Shown: one piece after another, positions 28,134 through 35,972 of the stretch
Numbering within the stretch: position 1 is the stretch's first letter
Layout of the letters: each line of letters opens with the position of its first letter
NCBI GenBank assembly: GCA_020638495.1
Contig: JACKIN010000013.1
Span: 1-64,000, forward strand
Direction: 5' to 3'
DNA from: Geminicoccaceae bacterium
GTDB taxonomy: Bacteria; Pseudomonadota; Alphaproteobacteria; Geminicoccales; Geminicoccaceae
Length of the DNA stretch: 64,000 bases
Translations under genes and position numbers: made by a program
Notes under the pieces: generated by a model
What the model was told of the DNA's origin: nothing
Database searches by the model: none
Seen by the model: only the letters and a program-made list of their open reading frames with translations

Positions 28134-28448
28134 ATGACGCCCGAGCAGTTCCAGAAGAGCCTCGCCGACACCACCCCGCCCGCCGGTCTCGCCGGCCCGC
28201 TCGAGGCGCTCTGGCACGCCGCCAAAGGCGACTGGCGGCGTGCCCACACGATCGTCCAAAAGGACGAGGCGGACCCCACCCACGCCTGGGTCCATGCCCA
28301 CCTGCATCGCGAGGAGGGCGACCTCGCCAACGCCGCCTACTGGTATCGCCGGGCCGGCCGCCCGGTGGCCGAAGGCGACATCGCCCGGGAACGCAAGGCG
28401 ATCGCCGAGGTTCTCCTCGATGCCGCGGGCCGAGGCCGCCCGGTTTGA
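28134..28448 (+). CDS. Small conserved-type protein of unknown function
   Basis: A 104-residue acidic, helical protein (MTPEQFQKSLADTTPPAGLA at the start, then WHAAKGDWRRAHTIVQ and HREEGDLANAAYWYRRAGRP). The two helix pairs around residues 25-80 look like a tetratricopeptide-type repeat. I do not recognise a named family function. The ATG at 28134 is preceded by CGGAGATGCGACC. It lies 37 nt after the transporter gene and 54 nt before dodecin. Confidence 0.75.
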   Translation: MTPEQFQKSLADTTPPAGLAGPLEALWHAAKGDWRRAHTIVQKDEADPTHAWVHAHLHREEGDLANAAYWYRRAGRPVAEGDIARERKAIAEVLLDAAGRGRPV

Positions 28449-28502
28449 AGCGGTCGTCCGGCTCGGGCTAGACTGGACCCGTCCAACGAGGGAGGATCGT
28501 CC

Positions 28503-28721
28503 ATGAGCGAACATGTCTACAAGGTGATCGAGCTCGTCGGCTCCTCGCCGGAGAGCATCGAGGACGCCACGAGAAATGCCATCGAGCGCGCCAGCCGGAC
28601 CCTGAAGGGCCTGCGCTGGTTCGAGGTCGTCGAGACCCGTGGCCACATCGAGGACGGCAGGATCGGCCACTGGCAGGTGATGCTGAAGGTGGGCTTCACC
28701 CTGAACGGCGACGCCGGCTAG
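28503..28721 (+). CDS. Dodecin family flavin-binding protein
   Basis: A 72-residue dodecin, a small protein that forms hollow dodecamers storing or sequestering flavins. The family pattern is complete: VYKVIELVGSSPESIEDATR, then ERASRTLKGLRWFEVVETRG with the flavin-stacking Trp at residue 39, and GHWQVMLKVGFTL at the C-terminus. A ribosome site GGGAGGATCGTCC precedes the ATG. Convergent with the amidohydrolase gene. Confidence 0.93.
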   Translation: MSEHVYKVIELVGSSPESIEDATRNAIERASRTLKGLRWFEVVETRGHIEDGRIGHWQVMLKVGFTLNGDAG

Positions 28722-28727
28722 CCTCCC

Positions 28728-29597
28728 TCAGGCGCGCGGCTTTGCCGCCTCGGGGCCGCCGTGCCACCAGTGGCGGAAGGGGTCGCTGGTGATGATCCGC
28801 TCGACCGTCTCCAGGGCGACCCGCGGCATGCCGCCCGTGCCGCCGATCTGGCGCACCGCCCGCGTCAGCTCGATGCCTTCGCCGGGCGTCGAGAACGGGA
28901 AGTCGCTGCCGAAGAAGACCTTGTCCGTGACCTGGTACTCCTCGATCGCCAGCATGACGTTGTAGAACTGCCAGCGGCGATAGTAGATCGCCGAGATCTC
29001 GGCGTAGACGTTGGGCTGCTTCCTGATGACGGCGATGCACTCCTCGAACCAGGGATGGCCCATATGCGCCATCACCAGCTTGAGGTCGGGGTGCCGGAGC
29101 GCCACGCCCTCGACCGCCAGCGGCCGGCCGAGCTCGGCGGCGTGGAGCCGCGTGTAGGTGGTGCCCATGTGCATGGTCAGCGGCAGGTCGTTCTTCTCGC
29201 AATAGGCATAGACCGGCTCGAGCCTGGGGTCGTCGAGCGGCACGCCGTTGTAGATCGGCCCGTACTTGACGCCGACGAGGCCGAGCCCCTCGATCGCGTG
29301 GCGGAGCCGCTCGAGGCAGTCCGGCCGGCGCGGGTCGGCATAGGCGAAGCCGGTGAGCTTCTCCGGAAAGCGGCGCACCGCGTCGGCCGTGACCTCGTCA
29401 TCGCTGTCGATGCCGATCGTCTCGGCGTAGCGCAGCGAGAAGACGATCGCCCGGTCGACCGGCGCCATGGCCGCCATGATCGTTTCGGCATCCGCCTTCT
29501 CGGGGATGTCCTTCTCGCGCACCCGGGCCATCTGCGTGCGGTAGTGCGGCCGGATGTGCTCGTCGTTCCAGATGTTGACGTGGCAGTCGGTGATCAT
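28728..29597 (-). CDS. Amidohydrolase family protein
   Basis: A 289-residue TIM-barrel amidohydrolase of the ACMSD/4-oxalomesaconate hydratase-like subgroup (amidohydrolase-2). The N-terminal metal site is altered to DCHVNIW rather than DxHxH. Later motifs are KYGPIYNGVPLDDPRLEPVY, LTMHMGTTY with the metal His, VMAHMGHPW and FGSDFPF with the catalytic Asp. It is the last gene of the leftward TRAP operon, seven bases after the large permease, and so probably acts on the imported compound or its breakdown product. The reaction cannot be specified from sequence. Confidence 0.82.
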   Translation of the reverse strand: MITDCHVNIWNDEHIRPHYRTQMARVREKDIPEKADAETIMAAMAPVDRAIVFSLRYAETIGIDSDDEVTADAVRRFPEKLTGFAYADPRRPDCLERLRHAIEGLGLVGVKYGPIYNGVPLDDPRLEPVYAYCEKNDLPLTMHMGTTYTRLHAAELGRPLAVEGVALRHPDLKLVMAHMGHPWFEECIAVIRKQPNVYAEISAIYYRRWQFYNVMLAIEEYQVTDKVFFGSDFPFSTPGEGIELTRAVRQIGGTGGMPRVALETVERIITSDPFRHWWHGGPEAAKPRA

Positions 29598-29604
29598 GAC
29601 GCGC

Positions 29605-30921
29605 TCACCCCCGCGCCAGGCTGGGCAGCCAGAGGGCGAGCTGCGGGAAGACCAAAAGGAACAGCAGGGCCAGGATCTGCATGCCGATGAACGGCAGCAA
29701 CGCCCCGAAGATCGTCTGCAGCTGGATATGCGGCGGGGCCACGGACTTGAGATAGAAGGCGGCCGGGCCGAAGGGCGGGGTCAGGAAGCTGCACTGCATG
29801 TTCATGCAGAAGAGAATGCCGAACCAGACCGGGTCGTAGCCGAGGTCGATGATCACCGGCACGAAGATCGGCATGGTCAGGAGCGTGATGCCGATCCAGT
29901 CGAGCACCATGCCGAGCACGAAGAGGATGAACATCATCACGAGGATGATCTGCCAGGGCTCGAGCGGCAGCCCGGCGATGGCCCCGCTCAGATAGCGGGT
30001 GCCACCCATGATGTTGTAGATGCCGATGAAGGCGTTGGCGCCGAGCGTCAGCCAGATGATGATGCCGACCGTCGACATCGTCCGCTGCATCGCCTCCCAG
30101 AGAAGGGCCAGGCTGAACTCGCCGCGCACCGCCGCCGCCAGCAGGGCCGCCACCGCGCCGACGCCGGCCGCCTCGGTGACGCTGGCGATGCCGCCATAGA
30201 TGGAGCCCAGGACCCAGACGATGATCAGGATCGGCAGGATCAGGCCCTTCAGCAGCCGGAGCTTCTCGGTGAGCGGGATGTCGAGCTGGTCCGCCGGCAA
30301 TTGCGGCGCCAGCGCCGGGTTCAGGACGGACCGGGTGATGATGTAGGTGATGTAGAAGCCGGCCAGCAGCAGGCCCGGCAGGACGCCGCCGAGGAAGAGA
30401 TCGCCGATCGAGACGCCGGCGGTGAGGCCGTAGACGATGAGCACGATCGACGGCGGGATCATCGTGCCGAGCGAGCCGCCGGCGCAGATCGTGCCGATGG
30501 CGAGCTTCTGGTCGTAGCCGAGCCGCAGCATCTGCGGCAGGGCGATCAGGCCGAGCAGCACGATCTCGCCGCCGATGATGCCGGTCATCGCCGCCATGAC
30601 GATGGCCACCAGCGTCGTCTGCACCGCCACGCCGCCGGGCAGCCGGCCGGCGAAGACGCGCATGGCGTCGTAGAGGTCGTGCGCCACCCCGGATCGTTCC
30701 AGCACGCAGGCCATGAAGACGAAGAGCGGCACCGCCACCAGCACGTACTCGTTGATGAAGCCGTAGACCCGGCTCGAGACCAGCGGCAGGCCGGCGGGGC
30801 CGAGCCAGAGCAGGGTGCAGCCGACGGCCAGCGCCATGGTCGTCCAGGCGAGCGGCACGCCCAGGAGCATGAAGCCCAGCATGACGGCGATGATCAGGAT
30901 GGTGGCGGTCTCGATGCCCAA
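29605..30921 (-). CDS. TRAP transporter large permease (DctM-like)
   Basis: A 438-residue inner-membrane protein with about twelve hydrophobic segments, the DctM-type translocating subunit of a TRAP transporter. Conserved pieces are VPLFVFMACVLERSGVAHDL, the GGEIVLLGLIALPQML segment, and GTMIPPSIVLIVYG near residue 150, with a second GIxxLTMPIFVPVIIDLG-like half. It follows the small permease by 12 nt and precedes the amidohydrolase by seven. Uses an ion gradient with the binding protein at 31538. Confidence 0.93.
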   Translation of the reverse strand: MGIETATILIIAVMLGFMLLGVPLAWTTMALAVGCTLLWLGPAGLPLVSSRVYGFINEYVLVAVPLFVFMACVLERSGVAHDLYDAMRVFAGRLPGGVAVQTTLVAIVMAAMTGIIGGEIVLLGLIALPQMLRLGYDQKLAIGTICAGGSLGTMIPPSIVLIVYGLTAGVSIGDLFLGGVLPGLLLAGFYITYIITRSVLNPALAPQLPADQLDIPLTEKLRLLKGLILPILIIVWVLGSIYGGIASVTEAAGVGAVAALLAAAVRGEFSLALLWEAMQRTMSTVGIIIWLTLGANAFIGIYNIMGGTRYLSGAIAGLPLEPWQIILVMMFILFVLGMVLDWIGITLLTMPIFVPVIIDLGYDPVWFGILFCMNMQCSFLTPPFGPAAFYLKSVAPPHIQLQTIFGALLPFIGMQILALLFLLVFPQLALWLPSLARG

Positions 30922-30933
30922 GATCGGCTTCCG

Positions 30934-31452
30934 TCAGGCTGGAGGGGGTGCGGCCGTTCTCGGGCCCCGGGGCCCCGCCCGCAGGTGACGGGCGAGCTGC
31001 AAAGCGAGCTGCAGCAGGACGAGGATGCCGGCGGCCGTGATGATCGGCTTGATCAGCGCCGGTGTCGGCGAATTGTAGGCGCTGCCGGTGCGCTCCCAGA
31101 TCGTCAGCGCGCGGATGCCCGAGGTCCAGGAGCCCCAGATCAGCCCGGCCATGCCGAAGAGCCCGACGACGAGGGCCACGAGACGCATGCACCAGCGGGC
31201 CCCGGGCCCCGCGATCTCGACCACGCTGGTGATCGCGATGTGCTTTTCCTCGGCGGTGACGTTGGCGCCGGAGAGCATGTAGCCCGAGGCGCAGAGAAAG
31301 ATCGTGACCTCGAACGCCCAGGTGGTGGGCGCATTGAAGATGTAGCGCGCCAGCACCTCGTAGAAGGTGAAGACGACAGCGCCGAGATAGAACCAGCCGA
31401 CCTGCCTGCCGAGCCAGAGGTTGAAGGTCTCGATCGCCTGCAAGTGCGGCAC
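30934..31452 (-). CDS. TRAP transporter small permease (DctQ-like)
   Basis: A 172-residue membrane protein with four hydrophobic segments (about residues 18-38, 50-65, 85-110, 135-155), the DctQ-type small subunit of the TRAP system. The motif YEVLARYIFNAPTTWAFEVT is typical of the family. The C-terminus is a short Pro/Arg-rich tail. It lies 85 nt after the binding-protein gene, with a strong hairpin in that gap, and 12 nt before the large permease. Confidence 0.9.
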   Translation of the reverse strand: MPHLQAIETFNLWLGRQVGWFYLGAVVFTFYEVLARYIFNAPTTWAFEVTIFLCASGYMLSGANVTAEEKHIAITSVVEIAGPGARWCMRLVALVVGLFGMAGLIWGSWTSGIRALTIWERTGSAYNSPTPALIKPIITAAGILVLLQLALQLARHLRAGPRGPRTAAPPPA

Positions 31453-31489
31453 CCCCCAGGAATGTCGGCGAGAACGTGGCGGCGGCAGG

Positions 31490-31523
31490 CCGGCGGCGGG
31501 CGCTCCGAGACGCCCGCCGCCGG
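31490..31523 (-). promoter_or_regulatory. Intercistronic hairpin after the TRAP binding-protein gene
   Basis: A perfect 13-bp inverted repeat CCGGCGGCGGGCG / CGCCCGCCGCCGG with an 8-nt loop lies between the binding-protein stop (31538) and the small permease start (31452). It has no T-tract. It probably protects or separates the upstream message so that the binding protein is made in excess over the permeases. Confidence 0.6.
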
Positions 31524-31537
31524 TCCCGTGCGATCGA

Positions 31538-32581
31538 TCAGTCGGCGGGCAGGAGCCCGACCCGCTTCATGAAGTCGACATTGGTCGCGAGCGCCTTCTC
31601 GGCGAGCGGATCGCCGGCGACGTACTCGGCCCAGGCTTCCTGGGCGATGGCGCGGAACTTGTCGCGCTCCTCCTGGGGCCAGTCGATGACCTCGATGTTC
31701 GGATCGGCGCGGTCGCGGGCGACGAGCTCCTGATCGGTGATGTCGTTCCGCAGGCGCAGGTCGTTGACCATCGCCTGGTACCAGACGTCGATCGTCACCT
31801 GCAGGCTCTCGTCGAGGGCGTCATAGGCCGCCTTGTTCACCGTGAACTGCAAGACCGGCATCGAATGGATGCCTGGATAGATCGGGTACTTGGCGATCTG
31901 CTGGAAGCCCAGGCTGTCGTTCATGGTGTAGGAGCTGAAGTCCGCCGCGTCGACCACACCCTTGTCGACGCTGGTGTAGGTCTCGGCCGCCGGCAGGCCC
32001 ACCGGCGCTGCGCCGGCGCGCTTGAAGACCTCGGCGGCCAGACCCTCCGGCGAGCGGACCTTCTTCCCCTCGAGGTCGGCGACACCGCGGATCGGCACCT
32101 TCGAGACGAAGGCCTCGCGCGCCGGGGTGCCGCAGCCGACGACCTTGACCTGGCCGTCCGTGAACTCGTCGTAGAGCTCCTGCAGGAACTCGCGGCCGCC
32201 GCCCTGATAGCAGAAGAGGGCGATCTGCTCGGGCCGGTCATAGCCGGCGATGAGGTCGCCCATCACCGAGAAGGCCTTGCTGCGGCCGGCGAAATACGAG
32301 GTCGAGGTGATGTCGCCCTGCAGCACGCCGAGGGCGATGGCGTCCATCGTCTCGTTGTACGGCACGACCGAGCCGACCGGCGTCAGCTCGATGGTCAGCT
32401 CGCCGTTGGTCATCGCCGCGAGCTTGGGCAGCCAGAACTCCTCGATGTTCTGATAGTAGCTCTCGCCGGCGGTCATCGAGGTCTGCACCTTCCAGACCTC
32501 CGCCGCGGCACCGGTGCCCGCCTGCAGTGCCACCACCGCTGCGGTGCCCAGGAACAGGGCCGTGCTCCACCGCTTCATCAT
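31538..32581 (-). CDS. TRAP transporter solute-binding protein (DctP family)
   Basis: A 347-residue periplasmic binding protein with a signal peptide (MMKRWSTALFLGTAAVVALQ, cleavage after GAAA near residue 28). The mature domain starts EVWKVQTSMTAGESYYQNIE, and the DctP-type core includes GKKVRSPEGLAAEVFKRAGA, where the Arg normally salt-bridges a carboxylate ligand, and YPGIHSMPVLQFTVNKAAYD. The ATG at 32581 has GGAGGCGAG just upstream; the next ATG three bases on is equivalent. An acidic ligand such as a sugar acid or keto acid is likely. First gene of the operon; a putative LacI operator lies 64 bp upstream. Confidence 0.93.
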   Translation of the reverse strand: MMKRWSTALFLGTAAVVALQAGTGAAAEVWKVQTSMTAGESYYQNIEEFWLPKLAAMTNGELTIELTPVGSVVPYNETMDAIALGVLQGDITSTSYFAGRSKAFSVMGDLIAGYDRPEQIALFCYQGGGREFLQELYDEFTDGQVKVVGCGTPAREAFVSKVPIRGVADLEGKKVRSPEGLAAEVFKRAGAAPVGLPAAETYTSVDKGVVDAADFSSYTMNDSLGFQQIAKYPIYPGIHSMPVLQFTVNKAAYDALDESLQVTIDVWYQAMVNDLRLRNDITDQELVARDRADPNIEVIDWPQEERDKFRAIAQEAWAEYVAGDPLAEKALATNVDFMKRVGLLPAD

Positions 32582-32644
32582 CTCGCCTCCCGCTTTCTCA
32601 TGTGTCGCCCGTTGGCGTCGCGGCGCAACGCTTGGCATGAAGCT

Positions 32645-32662
32645 CGTGAAACCGTCAACATC
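32645..32662. promoter_or_regulatory. Putative LacI operator, TRAP operon side
   Basis: Read on the minus strand the site is GATGTTGACGGTTTCACG. It matches 33763-33780 (GATGTTGACGTTTTCATC) at 15 of 18 positions, both with a central CG as in LacI-family operators. It overlaps the lacI-type stop codon and lies upstream of the binding-protein gene at 32581. Confidence 0.6.
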
Positions 32663-33677
32663 AATCGCCCCACACCGGCCCGCAGGAGCCGCGCAGCTCG
32701 ACCCGACTCTCCAGCTCGACCCGGCGCCAGGGTGCCCCGGGTGCTGCCAGCCGCTCGAGCAGGAGGCCCGCCGCCACCCTGCCGATTCTCTCGTAGTCGC
32801 GGGTCACCGTGGTGAGCTCGGGCGTGGTCACGGTGGCGATGTCCGAGGCATCGAGGGCGATCAGCGATAGCCCATGCGGGATCGACCGGTCGAGCCCGCG
32901 CGCGGCGGCGAGCACGGCCCGGACCTGCCGGCTGCCCTCGACGAGGACCGCCGTGGGTGCCGCCGGCCCGGCCAGCAGGTCCTGCGCCGCGCGCAGCCGG
33001 TGGTGATCCTCGGGCGGCACCTCCACCACGCGCTGGGCCAGGGCATCGAGCCCGGCCTCGGCGACCGCCCTGAGGAAGGCCCGCCGCCGCTCGACCACCG
33101 GCCGCACCCGCAGGCCCGAGAGCATGATGGCGAGGCGCCGGTGGCCGAGGCCGGCGAGGTGGCGGACCGCCTCCTGAAGCGCCGGCTCGTGCGCCGAGAG
33201 AAGGACGTCGGCATCCACGGCCAGCGTGCGGTCGAGCACCAGGAGCGGCATGTCCAGCCGGGCGAGAGCCCGGTTCAGCGCCGGGTCGGTCTCGTCGGAG
33301 ACGTAGAGCAGGAGGCCGTCGACCTGGCGCGTGCGCAGCGCCTCGAGCGCCCGGATTTCGGCCGCCGGGTCGTAGTCGCTGCTGGTCAGCAGGAGCGAGT
33401 AGCCGGCCGCCGCCAGGTGCCGCTCGGCCGCCTGGGCGATCGCGGCGTTGGGGTAGGCGACGAGGTCGGGCACGAGGCAGCCGATGCTGCGCGACAGCCG
33501 GGTGCGCATCGAGCGTGCCGCCGCGTTGGCGACATAGCCCAGGTCCCGCATCGCCTGCTCGACGCGGGCCCGGGTGGTGGGGCTCACCAGCGCCGGATCG
33601 TTGGCGACGCGCGAGACGGTGACGGTCGCGACGCCGGCGACACGCGCCACGTCGCGGATCGTCGGCCGCCGGCTCAC
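32661..33677 (-). CDS. LacI-family transcriptional regulator
   Basis: A 338-residue regulator. The N-terminal helix-turn-helix TIRDVARVAGVATVTVSRVA and hinge helix AARSMRTRLSRSIGCLVPDL are textbook LacI/GalR, followed by a periplasmic-binding-protein-like effector domain with DGLLLYVSDETDP, LDRTLAVDADVL, HLAGLGHRRLAIM and GLSLIALDASDIATVTTPEL. It sits between the leftward TRAP operon and the rightward dioxygenase/enolase operon, with one copy of the same CG-centred motif beside each, so it probably represses both and responds to the transported compound or a metabolite. Confidence 0.92.
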   Translation of the reverse strand: MSRRPTIRDVARVAGVATVTVSRVANDPALVSPTTRARVEQAMRDLGYVANAAARSMRTRLSRSIGCLVPDLVAYPNAAIAQAAERHLAAAGYSLLLTSSDYDPAAEIRALEALRTRQVDGLLLYVSDETDPALNRALARLDMPLLVLDRTLAVDADVLLSAHEPALQEAVRHLAGLGHRRLAIMLSGLRVRPVVERRRAFLRAVAEAGLDALAQRVVEVPPEDHHRLRAAQDLLAGPAAPTAVLVEGSRQVRAVLAAARGLDRSIPHGLSLIALDASDIATVTTPELTTVTRDYERIGRVAAGLLLERLAAPGAPWRRVELESRVELRGSCGPVWGD

Positions 33678-33762
33678 ACTCGTCCCTTTCCGCTCATGAC
33701 GACGCCACCACGACGCGCGGCGGCGTCGCTGTCAAGCGGGTTGGCGAGGCAGGCGGCACTTC

Positions 33763-33780
33763 GATGTTGACGTTTTCATC
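33763..33780. promoter_or_regulatory. Putative LacI operator, dioxygenase operon side
   Basis: GATGTTGACGTTTTCATC is an imperfect palindrome (GATG...ACGT...CATC, 12 of 18 positions symmetric) with the central CG typical of LacI-family sites. It lies between the divergent lacI-type gene and the PhyH gene, 51 bp before the PhyH ATG and 86 bp before the regulator's own start. Confidence 0.65.
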
Positions 33781-33830
33781 CACCGTCGGCACGTTCCGGC
33801 GCAAACTCAGACCATCCAGGGGAGCGGGCC

Positions 33831-34718
33831 ATGCAACTCGGTGCCGAGCAGATCGAAACCTATCGCCGGGACGGCTTCATCGTCATCGAGAACGTCCTCT
33901 CGCCCGCCGAGGTCGAGGAGCTGCGCCAGGTCACCGACGCGTTCGTCGCCAAGGCCCGCTTCGTCCAGACCCACGACGACGTCTACGACCTCGAGCCCAG
34001 TCACAGCGCCACCGAGCCCCGGGTGCGCCGGATCAAGACGCCGCATCTCCAGCACGACGCCTATGCCAGGATCGGCCGGCACCCGGCGATCGTCGAGATC
34101 CTGCGGCAGCTCGTCCACCCCGTGCTGCGCTTCGACACCTCCAAGCTCAACATGAAGGCGGCCGGCTACGGTGCCGCCGTCGAGTGGCACCAGGACTGGG
34201 CCTTCTACCCGCACACCAATGACGACCTCGCCGCCGTCGGCGTCATGATGGACGACTGCGCCATCGAGAACGGGCCGCTGCTCTGCGTGCCGGGCAGCCA
34301 CAAGGGCCCCATCCACGAGCACCATGCCGACGGCGTCTTCTGCGGTGCGATCGACCTCGACCAGGCCGATGTCGACTTCGCCGCGGCCCGACCCTGCGTC
34401 GGCCCGGCCGGCAGCATCTCGATCCACCATGCCCGGACCATCCACGGCTCGGCCCTCAACACGTCGCAGAAGATGCGCCGCCTCCTGCTCTTCCAGTACC
34501 GCGCCGCCGACGCCTGGCCGCTCGTCGGCAGCCAGCAGCCGAAGAGCTGGGCCGACTGGCAGGCGCTGCTGCTCAGCGGCGAGAACGATCCGGTGGTGCC
34601 GCGCTGCACCGACGTGCCGGTCCGCCTGCCCTTGCCGGAGGCGAAGCACGCGGGCTCGATCTACGAGAACCAGCGCGGCCTGAAGAAGGGCTATTTCGGC
34701 CAGGCCCCCGCCGCCTGA
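33831..34718 (+). CDS. Phytanoyl-CoA dioxygenase family protein (PhyH)
   Basis: A 295-residue Fe(II)/2-oxoglutarate-dependent oxygenase. The metal triad is visible as H120-Q-D122 in EWHQDWAF and H205 in ARTIHGS, with the 2-oxoglutarate-binding Arg at about residue 217 in KMRRLLLFQY. The N-terminal FIVIENVLSPAEVEELR block is typical of the family. It should hydroxylate a small molecule in the cytoplasm; the substrate is presumably connected with the enolase-type enzymes that follow. GGGGAGCGGGCC precedes the ATG. First gene of the rightward operon. Confidence 0.9.
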   Translation: MQLGAEQIETYRRDGFIVIENVLSPAEVEELRQVTDAFVAKARFVQTHDDVYDLEPSHSATEPRVRRIKTPHLQHDAYARIGRHPAIVEILRQLVHPVLRFDTSKLNMKAAGYGAAVEWHQDWAFYPHTNDDLAAVGVMMDDCAIENGPLLCVPGSHKGPIHEHHADGVFCGAIDLDQADVDFAAARPCVGPAGSISIHHARTIHGSALNTSQKMRRLLLFQYRAADAWPLVGSQQPKSWADWQALLLSGENDPVVPRCTDVPVRLPLPEAKHAGSIYENQRGLKKGYFGQAPAA

Positions 34719-34758
34719 CCGCTGCCGGAACCCCGCCGACCAACATAGGAACGCCGCC

Positions 34759-35961
34759 ATGAAGATCACCGCCCTCGAGACCGTCTGGCTCGAGGAGTTC
34801 CCGAACCTGTGCTGGGTCCAGGTCCATACCGACGAGGGCCTCGTCGGGCTCGGCGAGACCTTCTTCGGCCCGAAGGCGGTGATCGCCTACATCCACGAGA
34901 CGGCGGCACCCAGGCTGATCGGCAAGGACCCGCTCGCCATCGACCGCCATTCGCGCACGCTGATCCACGACTACTATCTGGGCTTCGCCGGCAGCGGGGC
35001 GGAGATGCGCGGCGCCTCGGCGGTCGACATCGCGCTCTGGGACATCTGGGGCAAGGCCACGAGCCAGCCGGTGCACCAGCTCCTGGGCGGGCTGTCGCGG
35101 CCCAGGATCCGCACCTACAACACCTGCGCCGGCTACCGCTACGTGCGCGGCACCAAGGGACAGATGACCCAGAACTGGGGCCTCGACGCTCGCCAGGGGC
35201 CCTACGAGGACCTCGACGCCTTCCTCAACCATGCCGGCGATCTCGCGCTGTCGCTCCAGGAGGAGCACATCACCGGCATGAAGATCTGGCCCTTCGACTT
35301 CGCCGCCGAGCGCACCGACGGCAGCTACATCAGCCCCGAGGAGCTGCGGACGGCGCTCGAGCCGTTCGCCAAGATCAGGGACGCCGTCGGCGACGGCATG
35401 GACATCATGGTCGAGCTGCACTCGCTCTGGAACCTGCCGGCCGCCAAGCGCATCCTGGCGGCCCTCGAGCCCTACCAGCCCTTCTGGTACGAGGACCCGA
35501 TCAAGATGAACAATTTCGACGCGCTGGCCGAGCTGGCGGCGTCGACCCGGGTGCCGATCACGGCGAGCGAGACCATCGCCACCCGCCCGATGTTCCGCGA
35601 GCTCATGGCGAAGCGCGCCGTCGGCGTCGTCATGCTCGACCTCGCCTGGTGCGGCGGCCTCTCCGAGGCCAAGAAGATCGCCACCATGGCCGAGGCCCAC
35701 CAGCTTCCCGTGGCCCCCCACGACTGCACCGGCCCGATCGTCTACACCGCCTCCTGCCACCTCTCCCTCAACGCCCCGAACGCGCTGATCCAGGAGAGCG
35801 TGCGCGCCTTCTACACCGGCTGGTACAAGGAGCTGGTGACCGAGCTGCCGCGCATGGAAAAGGGCCACATCCTGCCCATGGCCGGCCCCGGCCTCGGCAC
35901 CGAGCTCCTGCCGGATGTCAGGAAACGCCCGGACGCGGTCGTCCAGGTGAGCAAGGATTGA
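34759..35961 (+). CDS. Mandelate racemase/muconate lactonizing enzyme family protein 1
   Basis: A 400-residue enolase-superfamily enzyme that abstracts a proton alpha to a carboxylate, most likely an acid-sugar dehydratase. The capping domain starts MKITALETVWLEEFPNLCWV. The barrel shows the Lys strand GMKIWPFD, metal ligands in MVELHSLW, FWYEDPI and ITASETIATRP, and the catalytic His in VAPHDCTGPI. It lies 40 nt after the PhyH gene and 11 nt before a second, distinct family member, so both should act on related substrates. Confidence 0.9.
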   Translation: MKITALETVWLEEFPNLCWVQVHTDEGLVGLGETFFGPKAVIAYIHETAAPRLIGKDPLAIDRHSRTLIHDYYLGFAGSGAEMRGASAVDIALWDIWGKATSQPVHQLLGGLSRPRIRTYNTCAGYRYVRGTKGQMTQNWGLDARQGPYEDLDAFLNHAGDLALSLQEEHITGMKIWPFDFAAERTDGSYISPEELRTALEPFAKIRDAVGDGMDIMVELHSLWNLPAAKRILAALEPYQPFWYEDPIKMNNFDALAELAASTRVPITASETIATRPMFRELMAKRAVGVVMLDLAWCGGLSEAKKIATMAEAHQLPVAPHDCTGPIVYTASCHLSLNAPNALIQESVRAFYTGWYKELVTELPRMEKGHILPMAGPGLGTELLPDVRKRPDAVVQVSKD

Positions 35962-35972
35962 GGGCCAGCAAC

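Noticed and set aside
29554..31572. Long plus-strand frame opposite the TRAP permease genes
   Set aside because: Composition is His/Asp/Arg/Gln-rich without hydrophobic core, and the minus strand holds clear DctM and DctQ proteins.
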